This document shows positions 8,491-17,762 of a stretch of DNA of 64,000 nucleotides, piece by piece. The position numbers and the translations under genes are program-made. Within the stretch, counting starts at the first letter, position 1, and every line of letters starts with the position of its first letter. The DNA comes from Massilia sp. HP4 (lineage in GTDB: Bacteria; Pseudomonadota; Gammaproteobacteria; Burkholderiales; Burkholderiaceae_D): the NCBI RefSeq assembly GCF_005222695.1, contig NZ_STGG01000057.1, positions 62,001 through 126,000 on the forward strand, written 5' to 3'. The notes below the pieces were generated by a model. It had not been told where the DNA came from. It saw only the letters and a program-made list of their open reading frames with translations, and ran no database searches.

Positions 8491-9333
8491 TCAAGCGGCC
8501 GCGCGCGGGGTCGAACCGACGCGCTCGATGTAGGCGTGGATCAGGGTCACCATGTCCTTGGCCGCGATCGCCGCGTACTTCAGGGTCTGCTCGTGCGACA
8601 GCGCGAACGGCGACAGCCCTTCGGCCAGGTTGGTGATGGCCGAGACGGCGGTGACCTTCAGGCCGCAGTGGCGCGCCGCGATCACTTCCGGGATCAGCGA
8701 CATGCCGACCACGTCCGCGCCCAGCGTCTTGAAAGCGCGGATTTCGGCGACGGTCTCGAAGTGCGGACCGGCGGCGGCCAGGTACACGCCTTCGTGCAGG
8801 ACGATACCCTTCTCCGCGGCGACAGCCTTCACCTGCTCGCGGGTTTCGGCATCATAGGCATTCGACATGCTGAAGAAGCGCGGGCCGAAACGCTCGTCGT
8901 TCGGGCCGGCCATCGGGCTGCCGGGCAAGAAGTTGATGTGGTCGGTGATCGCGACCAGGCTGCCGGCGTCGGCTTGCACGCGCAGCGAGCCCGCCGCGTT
9001 GGTGACGAACAGCAGTTCGCAACCGATCTGCTTCAGGGTGCGGATGGCCGAGGTCATCACACCCGGGCCATAGCCTTCGTAGAAGTGGCCGCGGCCCTTC
9101 ATGCAGGCGACCGGCACGCCAGCCAGGGTACCCAGCACCAGTTCGCCGGCATGGCCGTGCACGGTGCTGATCGGGAAGCCCGGCAGGTCGGCATAGCTGA
9201 TCGATACGGCGTCCACCAGCTGTTCGGCCAGCACGCCCAGTCCGGAACCGAGGATCAGCGCCACGCGTGGTGCGAAGCCTGGCTTGCGGGCGCGGATGAT
9301 GTCGGCGGCTTCGAATGGGGTATTGCTGGACAT
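8491..9333 (-). CDS. punA: purine-nucleoside phosphorylase (trimeric class)
   Basis: Phosphorolysis of purine (deoxy)nucleosides to free base and (deoxy)ribose-1-phosphate. The 280 residues are of the class I (trimeric) PNP length. Motifs: ILGSGLGVLAE (phosphate loop), STVHGHAGELVLG, RGHFYEGYGPG, VTNAAGSL and a C-terminal SLIPEVIAARHCGLKV, which contacts the base. The ATG at 9333 is chosen for its AAGGA ribosome-binding site; the frame extends upstream without support. It is the first gene of the minus-strand operon and supplies DeoB with sugar phosphate. Released hypoxanthine/guanine would go to the GuaD/Xdh enzymes encoded about 34 kb away. The exact base preference (guanosine, inosine or xanthosine) is not resolved. 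Confidence 0.93.
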   Translation of the reverse strand: MSSNTPFEAADIIRARKPGFAPRVALILGSGLGVLAEQLVDAVSISYADLPGFPISTVHGHAGELVLGTLAGVPVACMKGRGHFYEGYGPGVMTSAIRTLKQIGCELLFVTNAAGSLRVQADAGSLVAITDHINFLPGSPMAGPNDERFGPRFFSMSNAYDAETREQVKAVAAEKGIVLHEGVYLAAAGPHFETVAEIRAFKTLGADVVGMSLIPEVIAARHCGLKVTAVSAITNLAEGLSPFALSHEQTLKYAAIAAKDMVTLIHAYIERVGSTPRAAA

Positions 9334-9425
9334 GATATTCCTTGTTGAATGCTGGTGGTCAGGGGGACGGATGAGAGAGGCAGGAGCCCGGCGCGCGCGA
9401 GTGCGGCGCACTTGGACAACTAGAT

Positions 9426-9431
9426 ATTATA
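9426..9431 (-). promoter_or_regulatory. punA: possible -10 element of the punA operon
   Basis: On the minus strand this reads TATAAT, a perfect sigma-70 -10 hexamer, in an AT-rich stretch about 95 bp upstream of the punA ATG. No good -35 is seen at 16-18 bp, so an extended -10 or an activator would be needed. Tentative. Confidence 0.35.
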
Positions 9432-9546
9432 ACTATGCATGAATGGCGATATGTATGGCAAATACACTTTTTCTTCCCGATTTATATTTTTTATAGATAA
9501 ATTGTGCGGAGCGCGGGAGAGCTGCTTACACTGAGGAAAAGATTCG

Positions 9547-9575
9547 TTGACAGGCCCAAAACAATTGTCTAGCAT
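9547..9575 (+). promoter_or_regulatory. sigma-70-type promoter of psuK-psuG
   Basis: TTGACA (9547-9552), then exactly 17 bp, then TAGCAT (9570-9575). The -35 is perfect and the -10 matches at 4 of 6 positions. Transcription would begin near 9582, giving a leader of about 40 nt before the psuK ATG at 9620. Confidence 0.65.
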
Positions 9576-9589
9576 GATCAAACAATTGT
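9561..9589. promoter_or_regulatory. twin ACAATTGT palindromes, putative operator
   Basis: Two identical 8-bp palindromes ACAATTGT at 9561-9568 and 9582-9589, 21 bp apart start to start (two helical turns, same face). The first sits inside the promoter spacer and the second covers the predicted start site. This is the classic layout of a repressor site. The protein that binds it is unknown; the HTH-kinase encoded immediately downstream is the nearest candidate. Confidence 0.6.
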
Positions 9590-9619
9590 CAAAGGCGCCT
9601 GACGGCGCAGTCGAACGCG

Positions 9620-10723
9620 ATGCCGAAAAAAGAACAGTTATACGAGCTGATCCGTTCCAACCCTTTCATCTCGCAGCAAGACCTGGCCGGCCACCTGGGC
9701 CTGTCGCGCTCCGCGGTCGCCAACTACATCGCCACCCTGGTGCGCGAACGCCGCATCCTCGGCCGCGCCTATGTGCTGCCCGACCACCGGCCGATCCTGT
9801 GCATCGGCGCCGCCAACCTGGATCGCAAGCTGCGCACGATGGCGAAGCTGTCGCTCGGCACCTCGAATCCCGCGTGCCAGACCGAGTCCTTCGGCGGCGT
9901 GGCGCGCAATATCGCCGAGAACCTGGTGCGCCTGGGCGCGCCGACGGCGCTGGTCACGGCGGTCGGCGGCGATGCGTCCGGCCGCGCCCTGCTCGCGTAT
10001 GCCGACGAAGCGGGCATCGACACCCGCGGCGCGCTGCGCGTGGACGGCGCCGCCAGCGGCACCTATACCGCGGTGCTCGACCATGACGGCGACATGCGCG
10101 TGGCGCTGGCCGATATGGAAATCAACGAGACGCTCACGCCCGACTTCTTCGCCACCCGCGAACAGCAGCGCGCCGGCGCCGCCCTGATCGTGGCCGACCT
10201 CAACCTGCCGCGCGATGCGGTCGCGATGCTGCTCGAAGGCAGCCGGCGCGACGGCGTGCCGATGGTGATCGTCGCCGTCTCCGAACCGAAGATCGACCGC
10301 CTGCCGCGCAACTTGAACGGCCTGCGCCTGTTGATCCTGAACCTGGGCGAGCTGGCGGCGCGCGTGGGCCGCGCACTCGCGACCGACGCCGAGATCGCCG
10401 CCGCCTGCGCCGAACTGCAAGGCGACGGCGTGCAGGACGTGATCGTCACGCGCGGCGCGCACGGCGTCATGCTCACCGGCGCGGACGGCATGCACATCGT
10501 CGAAGCCCAGCCCACTGTCGACGTGGTCGACGTGACCGGCGCCGGCGACGCCTTTGCTGCCGCCGTCTGCTGGACCCTGTACAACGGCGAGCAAGACCTG
10601 GAACTGGCCTGCCGCCGCGGCCATGTGTTGGCCGCCATGACCATCGCCTGCGCGCAGACCGTCTCGCCGCAGCTCGTGCCGGGACTGTTCGACAGCCCGG
10701 CGCACGACATCGTTACCGACTGA
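9620..10723 (+). CDS. psuK: HTH-PfkB fusion, probable pseudouridine kinase
   Basis: A 367-residue protein with an N-terminal winged helix-turn-helix (about residues 1-55; ISQQDLAGHLGLSRSAVANY) fused to a PfkB/ribokinase-type kinase (about 58-360). The kinase shows SFGGVARNIAENL for substrate binding and DVTGAGDAFAAA, with the catalytic Asp and anion hole, near residue 300. This is the architecture of E. coli YeiI. Because psuG follows after 14 nt, the likely reaction is ATP-dependent phosphorylation of pseudouridine to pseudouridine-5'-phosphate. The HTH suggests that the protein also regulates transcription, perhaps of its own promoter, which carries two ACAATTGT palindromes. The regulatory role is inferred. 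Confidence 0.85.
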   Translation: MPKKEQLYELIRSNPFISQQDLAGHLGLSRSAVANYIATLVRERRILGRAYVLPDHRPILCIGAANLDRKLRTMAKLSLGTSNPACQTESFGGVARNIAENLVRLGAPTALVTAVGGDASGRALLAYADEAGIDTRGALRVDGAASGTYTAVLDHDGDMRVALADMEINETLTPDFFATREQQRAGAALIVADLNLPRDAVAMLLEGSRRDGVPMVIVAVSEPKIDRLPRNLNGLRLLILNLGELAARVGRALATDAEIAAACAELQGDGVQDVIVTRGAHGVMLTGADGMHIVEAQPTVDVVDVTGAGDAFAAAVCWTLYNGEQDLELACRRGHVLAAMTIACAQTVSPQLVPGLFDSPAHDIVTD

Positions 10724-10737
10724 ATAAAGATTTGACC

Positions 10738-11655
<918 letters not shown>

Positions 11656-11670
11656 GTCGACCGGGCCGCC

Positions 11671-12579
11671 ATGTCGATCGACCTGAAACAGCTGAAGTAC
11701 TTCCTGGCGGTGGCCGAAGAAAAGAGCTTCAGCCGCGCCGCCGAACGCCTGCACATCTCGCAGCCGCCGCTCTCGCAGCAGATCATGAAGCTCGAGAGCG
11801 AGCTTGGCGTGAAGCTGTTCACCCGCACCACCCGCAGCTTCGAGCTGACAGTGGCCGGGCGCGCGCTGATGGTCGAGGCGGCCGAACTGCTCGGCAAGAT
11901 GCGCATGACGATCGACACCATCCGCCAGATCGACCGCGGCGAGGTCGGACGGCTGCGGGTGGGCATCGTCGGCTCGGCGATGTGGGGGCCGATCCCGGGC
12001 CTGCTCGAACAGTTCCAGAGCCAGTTCCCGCGCGTGACCTGGACCATCCACGAGCTGGGGCCGAACGACCAGTGGGAAGCGCTGCGCAACAAACAGATCG
12101 ACGTCGGCTTCTGGCGCGAGCCGCGCATCGAGGCCGATGTGCTCAAGCAGGCCAACCTGCGCCAGGAGCCATGCTTCAAGGAGCAGTTCTGCGTCGCGGT
12201 CAATGCGCGCCACCCGCTGGCCGGGCGCGACTCGATCGCGCTGCCCGAGATCGCGGGCGAGCCGATGCTGACCCTGCACCTGGACCAGTCGGCCGAGCCG
12301 CGCTATCTGATCCAGTGCTGCGTGAATGCGGGCTTCCAGCCGACCATCTTCCAGGAGGCGGCCGAGCCGCAGACCCTGCTGGCCATGGTCGGCGCCGGCC
12401 TGGGCGTGGCCCTCATGCCCGAAACCACCAGCCGCATCGGCTGGCCCGGCGTGCGCTTCCTGCCGATCCACGCGCATGCGCCGTCGGCCAACCTGTACAT
12501 CAGCTATCCGGCGCTCGACGATGCGCCGGTGGTGCGCGCCTTTCTCAAGATCCTGTTCCCGGACGAACAGTCAGCCTGA
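11671..12579 (+). CDS. LysR-family transcriptional regulator
   Basis: A 302-residue LysR-type regulator. The N-terminal HTH (MSIDLKQLKYFLAVAEEKSF, with SRAAERLHISQPPLSQQI) occupies residues 1-60. A type 2 periplasmic-binding-protein-like effector domain follows from about residue 90. The gene lies 15 nt after psuG in the same direction, so it is probably co-transcribed. That makes regulation of pseudouridine or nucleoside catabolism plausible, but the effector is unknown. LysR proteins more often regulate a divergent gene; no divergent partner exists here. Two hairpins (12601-12619 and 12658-12682) follow it, before the carotenoid operon. Confidence 0.92.
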   Translation: MSIDLKQLKYFLAVAEEKSFSRAAERLHISQPPLSQQIMKLESELGVKLFTRTTRSFELTVAGRALMVEAAELLGKMRMTIDTIRQIDRGEVGRLRVGIVGSAMWGPIPGLLEQFQSQFPRVTWTIHELGPNDQWEALRNKQIDVGFWREPRIEADVLKQANLRQEPCFKEQFCVAVNARHPLAGRDSIALPEIAGEPMLTLHLDQSAEPRYLIQCCVNAGFQPTIFQEAAEPQTLLAMVGAGLGVALMPETTSRIGWPGVRFLPIHAHAPSANLYISYPALDDAPVVRAFLKILFPDEQSA

Positions 12580-12600
12580 GCTGCGATTTCCCCATCGATT

Positions 12601-12619
12601 GACCCACCATCCGTGGGTC
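12601..12619 (+). repeat. hairpin after the LysR gene
   Basis: Perfect 7-bp stem (GACCCAC / GTGGGTC) with a 5-nt loop, 21 nt after the LysR stop codon. No T-run follows directly, so it is at best a weak terminator. A second hairpin follows at 12658. Confidence 0.4.
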
Positions 12620-12657
12620 GAACCGGTATTGTCCCGCCGCGATTTCCCATCTGCATT

Positions 12658-12682
12658 TTTTTGCCCGATTTTTAGGCAAAAA
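12658..12682. terminator. possible terminator between LysR and crtE
   Basis: TTTTTGCC (12658-12665), a 9-nt T-rich loop, then GGCAAAAA (12675-12682). The 8-bp stem carries flanking T/A runs, compatible with weak bidirectional termination separating the psu/LysR unit from the crt operon. Just downstream, GATTGAG is repeated at 12693 and 12703 (one helical turn apart) and a TATGAT -10-like hexamer lies at 12732-12737, ahead of crtE. Confidence 0.35.
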
Positions 12683-12773
12683 GTCGCCGCACGATTGAGC
12701 CTGATTGAGTATTTTTTGATATCGCCTCCGGTATGATGGTTATCAAGTTCATCAATATTCTCCGGGAGCTCGC

Positions 12774-13769
12774 ATGACGACAGCATCACCGCGGTACGAC
12801 GGGCTCCGCCTGGAACAATACGATGGCGCCCATGCCGGCGACGTTGCCGAACTACGGCTCGCCATCGATCAGCGCATCGATGCGCTGCTGGCCGGCAGCG
12901 GTCCGTCCGACCAGCTGACCAAGGCCATGCGCGCTTCCGCGCTCAGCGCCGGCAAGCGCATGCGTCCCCTGCTCCTGATGCTGGTTGCACGCGATCTTGG
13001 CTGCACGTCCCGGGCGCTGGTCGATGTCGCCTGCGCGGTCGAGCTGGTACACGCCGCCTCGCTCATCCTCGACGACCTGCCCTGCATGGATGACGCCAGC
13101 CTGCGGCGCGGCAAGCCGGCCATCCACGTCCAGTTCGGCGAGGACGTCGCCATCCTGGCATCGGTCGCCCTGCTCAGCCGCGCCTTTGGCGTGCTGTCGC
13201 AGGCCCAGGACATCCAGCCCGCTACCCGCGCGCGCCTGGTCGCCACCCTGGCGCAGACCGTCGGCGAGCAGGGCCTGGTGCGCGGCCAGTTCGAAGACCT
13301 GCACGGGGGCGCGCGTTCGCCCGATGCCATCGCGACCACCAACGAGCTCAAGACCGGCCTGCTGCTGGGCGTGGCGGTCGATATGGCGGCCATCATCTGC
13401 CACGCCGACGAGCAGGTGGCGCAGCAATTGCGCGCCTTCGCACTGGCAGCCGGCCAGGCCTTCCAGATCAAGGACGATTTCCTGGATGGCGCCGACAGCG
13501 CCGTGACCGGCAAGGATAGCGGCAAGGACGTCGGCAAGGCCACGCTGATCAATACCCTGGGCCGCGACGAGGCCAAGCGCCGCCTGGCCGCCTGCCTGCT
13601 CGAAGCCGACCGCTGCCTCGGCGCCGCCGTCGGCGCCAATGGGCGCACGCGCCACTTCGTGTCGCAGCTGTTTGCCAAGGAAGGCAAGGCCAAGCGTTTC
13701 GCCCCCGAGCTGGCCAAGGCCCGCGAAGCGCGCCCGAGCGTCCAGCTGGCCGAATTGCGTCTTGGCTGA
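12774..13769 (+). CDS. crtE: geranylgeranyl diphosphate synthase
   Basis: Polyprenyl synthase condensing isopentenyl diphosphate to C20 GGPP, the carotenoid precursor. In its 331 residues the first aspartate-rich motif is DDLPCMDDASLRRGKP (about residue 100) and the second is QIKDDFLDGADS (about 233). Both bind Mg-diphosphate. LSAGKRMRPLLLM carries the conserved Lys/Arg that bind the substrate. First gene of the crtEXYIB operon; a GGGAG ribosome-binding site precedes the ATG and crtX follows after 15 nt. A TATGAT -10-like element near 12732 and AT-rich sequence upstream mark the probable promoter region. An IspA-type farnesyl diphosphate synthase would look similar, but the crt context favours CrtE. 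Confidence 0.93.
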   Translation: MTTASPRYDGLRLEQYDGAHAGDVAELRLAIDQRIDALLAGSGPSDQLTKAMRASALSAGKRMRPLLLMLVARDLGCTSRALVDVACAVELVHAASLILDDLPCMDDASLRRGKPAIHVQFGEDVAILASVALLSRAFGVLSQAQDIQPATRARLVATLAQTVGEQGLVRGQFEDLHGGARSPDAIATTNELKTGLLLGVAVDMAAIICHADEQVAQQLRAFALAAGQAFQIKDDFLDGADSAVTGKDSGKDVGKATLINTLGRDEAKRRLAACLLEADRCLGAAVGANGRTRHFVSQLFAKEGKAKRFAPELAKAREARPSVQLAELRLG

Positions 13770-13784
13770 CCGGCGAGGGCCCGC

Positions 13785-15095
13785 ATGGCGCATTTCGCGG
13801 TCGTGGCTCCGGCCCTCTACAGCCACTTCAATACCTTGTCCGTGCTGGCGCGCGAACTCGTCGCGCGCGGGCACCGCGTCACCTTCGTGCACCGCCCGGA
13901 CGCCATCGACTACGTCAAGGATGCCCGGATCGGCTTTCATGCGGTGGGCAGCGATACCCATCCAGCCGGCTCGCTGCCGGCGATGCTCGCGCGGGTCGCC
14001 AATCCCGGCTCGCCGTTGGGCCTCTACCGCGTGATCCTCGACATGGCGGCCAGCACCACGATGCTGTGCCGTGAACTGCCGGCAGCCCTGCGCGGACTGC
14101 AGGTCGACTACCTGCTCGCCGACCAGATGGAAGCGGCCGGCGGCCTGGTGGCCGAAAGCCTCGGGATGCCGTTCATCTCGGTTGCCTGCGCGCTGCCGGT
14201 CAACCGCGAACCGGGCATCCCGCTGCCCGTCATGCCCTTCGTGTACGAGGACAACGAGCGCGCCTACAAGATCGTGGAAGGCAGCACGCTGGTCTACGAC
14301 TGGATGATGGGGCCGCACGAGCGCGCGATCTCGATGGGGGCAGAGCGCCTCGGCTTGTCTCCGCGCGGCAAATTGCACGAATGCCTGTCGCCGCTGGCCC
14401 AGGTCGGCCAGATCGTGCCGGGTTTCGATTTCCCGCGCCGCCAACTGCCGCCGCATTTCCATCATGTGGGCCCGCTGCATTCCGGCGCCGGCGCGCCAGA
14501 CCTCTCCCCTGCCGAGCTGGCAGCGCTGTTGCCGCCCATGTCCAGCATGCGTCCCTTCGTCTACGCCTCGCTCGGCACCCTGGTCAGCCAGCGCTTCGGC
14601 CTGTTCAAGCGCATCGCGCAAGCCTGCAAACGGCAAGGCGCGCAACTGCTGGTTGCCCATTGCGGCGGACTGGACGCAGCCCAGGTACGCGCGCTGGAAG
14701 CCATCGGCGACACTCGCGTACACGCCTTCGTGCCGCAGTTGGCGGTGCTGGCGCGGGCCGACGCCGTCATTTCGCATGCCGGCGCCAACACCGTGATGGA
14801 AGCCATCGCCACCCGCACGCCGATCCTGGCGCTGCCGATCGCCTTCGACCATCCGGGCGCCGCCGCCCGCGTGGAGTATGCCGGCGTGGGCCTGCGCGCC
14901 TCGCCGCGTTTCGCCAGCGTGAATGAGCTGTCGCGCAAGCTGCGCCGCCTACTTGACGAGCCGCACTTCAAGCAGCGCATGGCGCCGCTGGCCGACCAGA
15001 TCCGCCAGGCCGGCGGCGCGCCGCGCGCGGCCGACATCATCGAGACCGCGCTCGGCCTGCAGCCGGCGCCCCAGAGGATCGCCAGCCATGGCTGA
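13785..15095 (+). CDS. crtX: zeaxanthin glycosyltransferase
   Basis: A 436-residue family 1 (MGT-type, GT-B fold) glycosyltransferase that attaches sugar, typically glucose from UDP-glucose, to zeaxanthin hydroxyls. The N-terminal acceptor domain has YSHFNTLSVLARELVARGH. The C-terminal donor domain carries a PSPG-like segment around residues 310-350, VHAFVPQLAVLARADAVISH followed by AGANTVMEAI. The last 8 nt overlap crtY, indicating coupling. Position between crtE and crtY matches the classical Pantoea-type crtEXYIB-Z order. The sugar donor is inferred from the family, not read from the sequence. Confidence 0.93.
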   Translation: MAHFAVVAPALYSHFNTLSVLARELVARGHRVTFVHRPDAIDYVKDARIGFHAVGSDTHPAGSLPAMLARVANPGSPLGLYRVILDMAASTTMLCRELPAALRGLQVDYLLADQMEAAGGLVAESLGMPFISVACALPVNREPGIPLPVMPFVYEDNERAYKIVEGSTLVYDWMMGPHERAISMGAERLGLSPRGKLHECLSPLAQVGQIVPGFDFPRRQLPPHFHHVGPLHSGAGAPDLSPAELAALLPPMSSMRPFVYASLGTLVSQRFGLFKRIAQACKRQGAQLLVAHCGGLDAAQVRALEAIGDTRVHAFVPQLAVLARADAVISHAGANTVMEAIATRTPILALPIAFDHPGAAARVEYAGVGLRASPRFASVNELSRKLRRLLDEPHFKQRMAPLADQIRQAGGAPRAADIIETALGLQPAPQRIASHG

Positions 15096-16263
15096 AGCCG
15101 ACTACGACCTGATCCTGGCCGGCGGCGGCCTGGCCAACAGCCTGATCGCCTGGCGCCTGCGCCTCGAGCGGCCGCCGCTGCGCATCCTGGTGCTCGAACA
15201 GGGCAAGCGCCTGGGCGGCAACCACACCTGGTCGTTCCATGAAACCGATCTCGATGCGGCGCAACTGCGCTGGATCGCGCCGCTGGTGACGCATCGCTGG
15301 CCGCGCTACGACGTGGTGTTTCCCGAATTCGCCCGCACCCTGGACGGCGCCTACGCCAGCATCGCCTCGCACGACCTCGCGCACGTCATCGAACCGGCGC
15401 TCGGCGCCGCGCTGCGCAGCGGCGTGTGGATCGACGAGGTGACGCCCACCAGCGTGCGGCTGGCCGATGGCGAGACCCTGCATGCGCAGGCCGTCATCGA
15501 CGGCCGCGGCATGCGCGCCAGCAGCCACCTCGCGCTCGGCTACCAGACCTTTCTCGGCCAGGAGCTGCGTCTCACCGCCGCCCATGGCTTGACGGCGCCG
15601 GTCATCATGGACGCGGGCGTGGCCCAGCAAGGCGGCTACCGCTTCGTCTACCTGCTGCCCTTCGGACCCGACCGCGTGCTGGTCGAAGACACCCACTATG
15701 TCGACAGCGCCGCCTGGGAACCGGAGCGGCTGCGCGCCAATATCGCCGGCTACGTGGAAGCGCGTGGCTGGCAGGTGCGCGACGTGCTGCGCGAGGAACA
15801 GGGCTCGCTGCCGATCGTGCTGGCCGGCGACTTCGAGCGCTATTGGGACCAATTGCAGGGCCAGCCCAGCGCCGGCCTGCGTGCCGGCCTGTTCCATCCG
15901 ACCACCGGCTATTCGCTGCCGCATGCGGTGCGCCTGGCCGAGCGCATCGCGCGCCTGCCCGAGCTGTCGGCCCCTAGCCTGTTTGCCGCCATCCGGGACG
16001 AAGCGCGGCGCGCCTGGAACCAGCAGCGCTTCTTCCGCATGCTCAACCGCATGCTGTTCCTGGCCGGCAGTCCCGATCACCGCTGGCGCGTGATGCAGCG
16101 TTTCTATCGCCTGCCCGCGCCCCTGATCGCACGTTTCTATGCCGGTCGCCTGAACCTGGCCGACAAGGCGCGCCTGTTGACCGGCAAGCCGCCGGTGCCG
16201 GTGCTGGAAGCGTTCACCGCCGTGCGCAAGACCCAACCACATCTCATCAGGACCGCAGAATGA
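15088..16263 (+). CDS. crtY: lycopene beta-cyclase
   Basis: Cyclises both ends of lycopene to beta-carotene. A 391-residue flavoprotein with an N-terminal dinucleotide-binding motif (YDLILAGGGLANSLIAWRL) and family landmarks GGNHTWSFH and GYRFVYLLPFGPDRVLVEDT, plus RAGLFHPTTGYSLPHAVRLA near the C-terminus. The ATG at 15088 is chosen because it gives the standard MAEADYDLILAGGG start; the frame is open further upstream inside crtX. It overlaps crtX by 8 nt and crtI by 4 nt. The reaction is redox-neutral, with reduced flavin acting as cofactor. Confidence 0.95.
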   Translation: MAEADYDLILAGGGLANSLIAWRLRLERPPLRILVLEQGKRLGGNHTWSFHETDLDAAQLRWIAPLVTHRWPRYDVVFPEFARTLDGAYASIASHDLAHVIEPALGAALRSGVWIDEVTPTSVRLADGETLHAQAVIDGRGMRASSHLALGYQTFLGQELRLTAAHGLTAPVIMDAGVAQQGGYRFVYLLPFGPDRVLVEDTHYVDSAAWEPERLRANIAGYVEARGWQVRDVLREEQGSLPIVLAGDFERYWDQLQGQPSAGLRAGLFHPTTGYSLPHAVRLAERIARLPELSAPSLFAAIRDEARRAWNQQRFFRMLNRMLFLAGSPDHRWRVMQRFYRLPAPLIARFYAGRLNLADKARLLTGKPPVPVLEAFTAVRKTQPHLIRTAE

Positions 16264-17762
16264 ACCACATGAAAATCGAACCCAAACGCGCCGTCGTGAT
16301 CGGGGCCGGTTTCGGCGGCCTGGCGCTGGCCATCCGGCTGCAGGCTGCCGGCATGCAAACGACGCTGCTCGAAAAACGCGACAAGCCGGGCGGTCGCGCC
16401 TATGTCTATGAAGACCAGGGCTTCGTGTTCGACGCCGGCCCCACCGTCATCACCGATCCGTCGGCGATCGAGGAGTTGTTCACCCTGTGCGGCAAGAAGA
16501 TGGGCGACTATGTCGAGATGCTGCCGGTGGCGCCCTTCTATCGCCTGTGCTGGGAAGACGGCAGCCACTTCGACTATGCCAACGACCAGGAAGCGCTGGA
16601 CCGCCAGATCCACGCGCGCAACCCGGCCGACGTCGCCGGCTACCAGCGCTTCCTGGCGTACTCGAAGGCGGTGTTCGACGAAGGTTATCTCAAGTTGGGC
16701 GCCGTGCCTTTCCTGTCGTTCCGCGACATGATCCAGGCCGGCCCGCAACTGGCGCGGCTCGAAGCGTGGAAGAGCGTGTACGGCATGGTGTCGCGCTTCG
16801 TGAAGGACGAACAGCTGCGACAGGCCTTCTCCTTCCACTCGCTGCTGGTGGGCGGCAACCCGTTCGCCACCTCGTCGATCTACACCCTCATTCACGCGTT
16901 GGAACGGCGCTGGGGCGTGTGGTTCCCGCGCGGCGGCACCGGCGCCCTGGTCAAGGGGCTGGTGCGCCTGTTCGAGGACATGGGCGGCAAGCTGGAACTG
17001 AATGCCGCGGTCGCGCGCATCGAAACCGCCGGCAACCTCGCCAGTGGCGTGCGGCTGGAAGACGGCCGCTGGTTCATGGCCGACGCGGTCGCGTCCAACG
17101 CCGACGTGGTGCACACCTATGCCGAGCTGTTGAAGAACCATGGCCGCGGCTGCAGCCACGGCGAGGCGCTGAAGAAGAAACGCTTCAGCAATTCGCTGTT
17201 CGTGCTGTACTTCGGCCTGGACAAGCACCACGAACAGCTGCAGCACCACACGGTGTGCTTCGGCGCGCGCTACCAGGGCCTGATCAAGGAGATCTTCAAC
17301 GGCCCGAAACTGGCCGACGATTTCTCGCTGTACCTGCACGCGCCCTGCGTGACCGACCCTTCGCTGGCGCCGCCCGGCTGCGGCAGCCACTACGTGCTGG
17401 CCCCGGTGCCGCACCTGGGCAATGCGCCGGTCGACTGGGAGACCGAAGGCCCGCGCTACCGCGACCGCATCTTCGACTACCTCGAGCAGCGCTATATGCC
17501 GGGCCTGCGCAGCCAATTGGTGACCAGCCGCATCTTCACGCCGAACGACTTCCGCGATGAGCTCAATGCCCACCTGGGTTCGGCGTTCTCGCTCGAGCCT
17601 ATCCTGACGCAAAGCGCCTGGTTCCGTCCGCACAACCGCGACGCCGAGCTGCCCAACCTGTACCTGGTCGGCGCCGGCACCCATCCCGGAGCCGGCGTGC
17701 CGGGCGTGATCGGCTCGGCCAAGGCCACCGCCGGCCTGATGCTGGAAGGAGTGCACGCATGA
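16260..17762 (+). CDS. crtI: phytoene desaturase (CrtI type)
   Basis: Four-step FAD-dependent desaturation of phytoene to lycopene. At 500 residues it has the usual CrtI length. The N-terminal FAD motif is VVIGAGFGGLALAIRLQAAG, followed by GGRAYVYEDQGFVFDAGPTV, the characteristic CrtI segment. The C-terminal NLYLVGAGTHPGAGVPGVIG closes the FAD site. The start overlaps the crtY stop by 4 nt and its own stop overlaps the crtB start by 4 nt, so crtY-crtI-crtB are translationally coupled. Confidence 0.97.
   Translation: MNHMKIEPKRAVVIGAGFGGLALAIRLQAAGMQTTLLEKRDKPGGRAYVYEDQGFVFDAGPTVITDPSAIEELFTLCGKKMGDYVEMLPVAPFYRLCWEDGSHFDYANDQEALDRQIHARNPADVAGYQRFLAYSKAVFDEGYLKLGAVPFLSFRDMIQAGPQLARLEAWKSVYGMVSRFVKDEQLRQAFSFHSLLVGGNPFATSSIYTLIHALERRWGVWFPRGGTGALVKGLVRLFEDMGGKLELNAAVARIETAGNLASGVRLEDGRWFMADAVASNADVVHTYAELLKNHGRGCSHGEALKKKRFSNSLFVLYFGLDKHHEQLQHHTVCFGARYQGLIKEIFNGPKLADDFSLYLHAPCVTDPSLAPPGCGSHYVLAPVPHLGNAPVDWETEGPRYRDRIFDYLEQRYMPGLRSQLVTSRIFTPNDFRDELNAHLGSAFSLEPILTQSAWFRPHNRDAELPNLYLVGAGTHPGAGVPGVIGSAKATAGLMLEGVHA

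Noticed and set aside
12852-14852. Long minus-strand frame opposite crtE/crtX
   Set aside because: Compositional shadow: His/Arg/Gln/Gly-rich translation with no domain, opposite two well-defined carotenoid genes.
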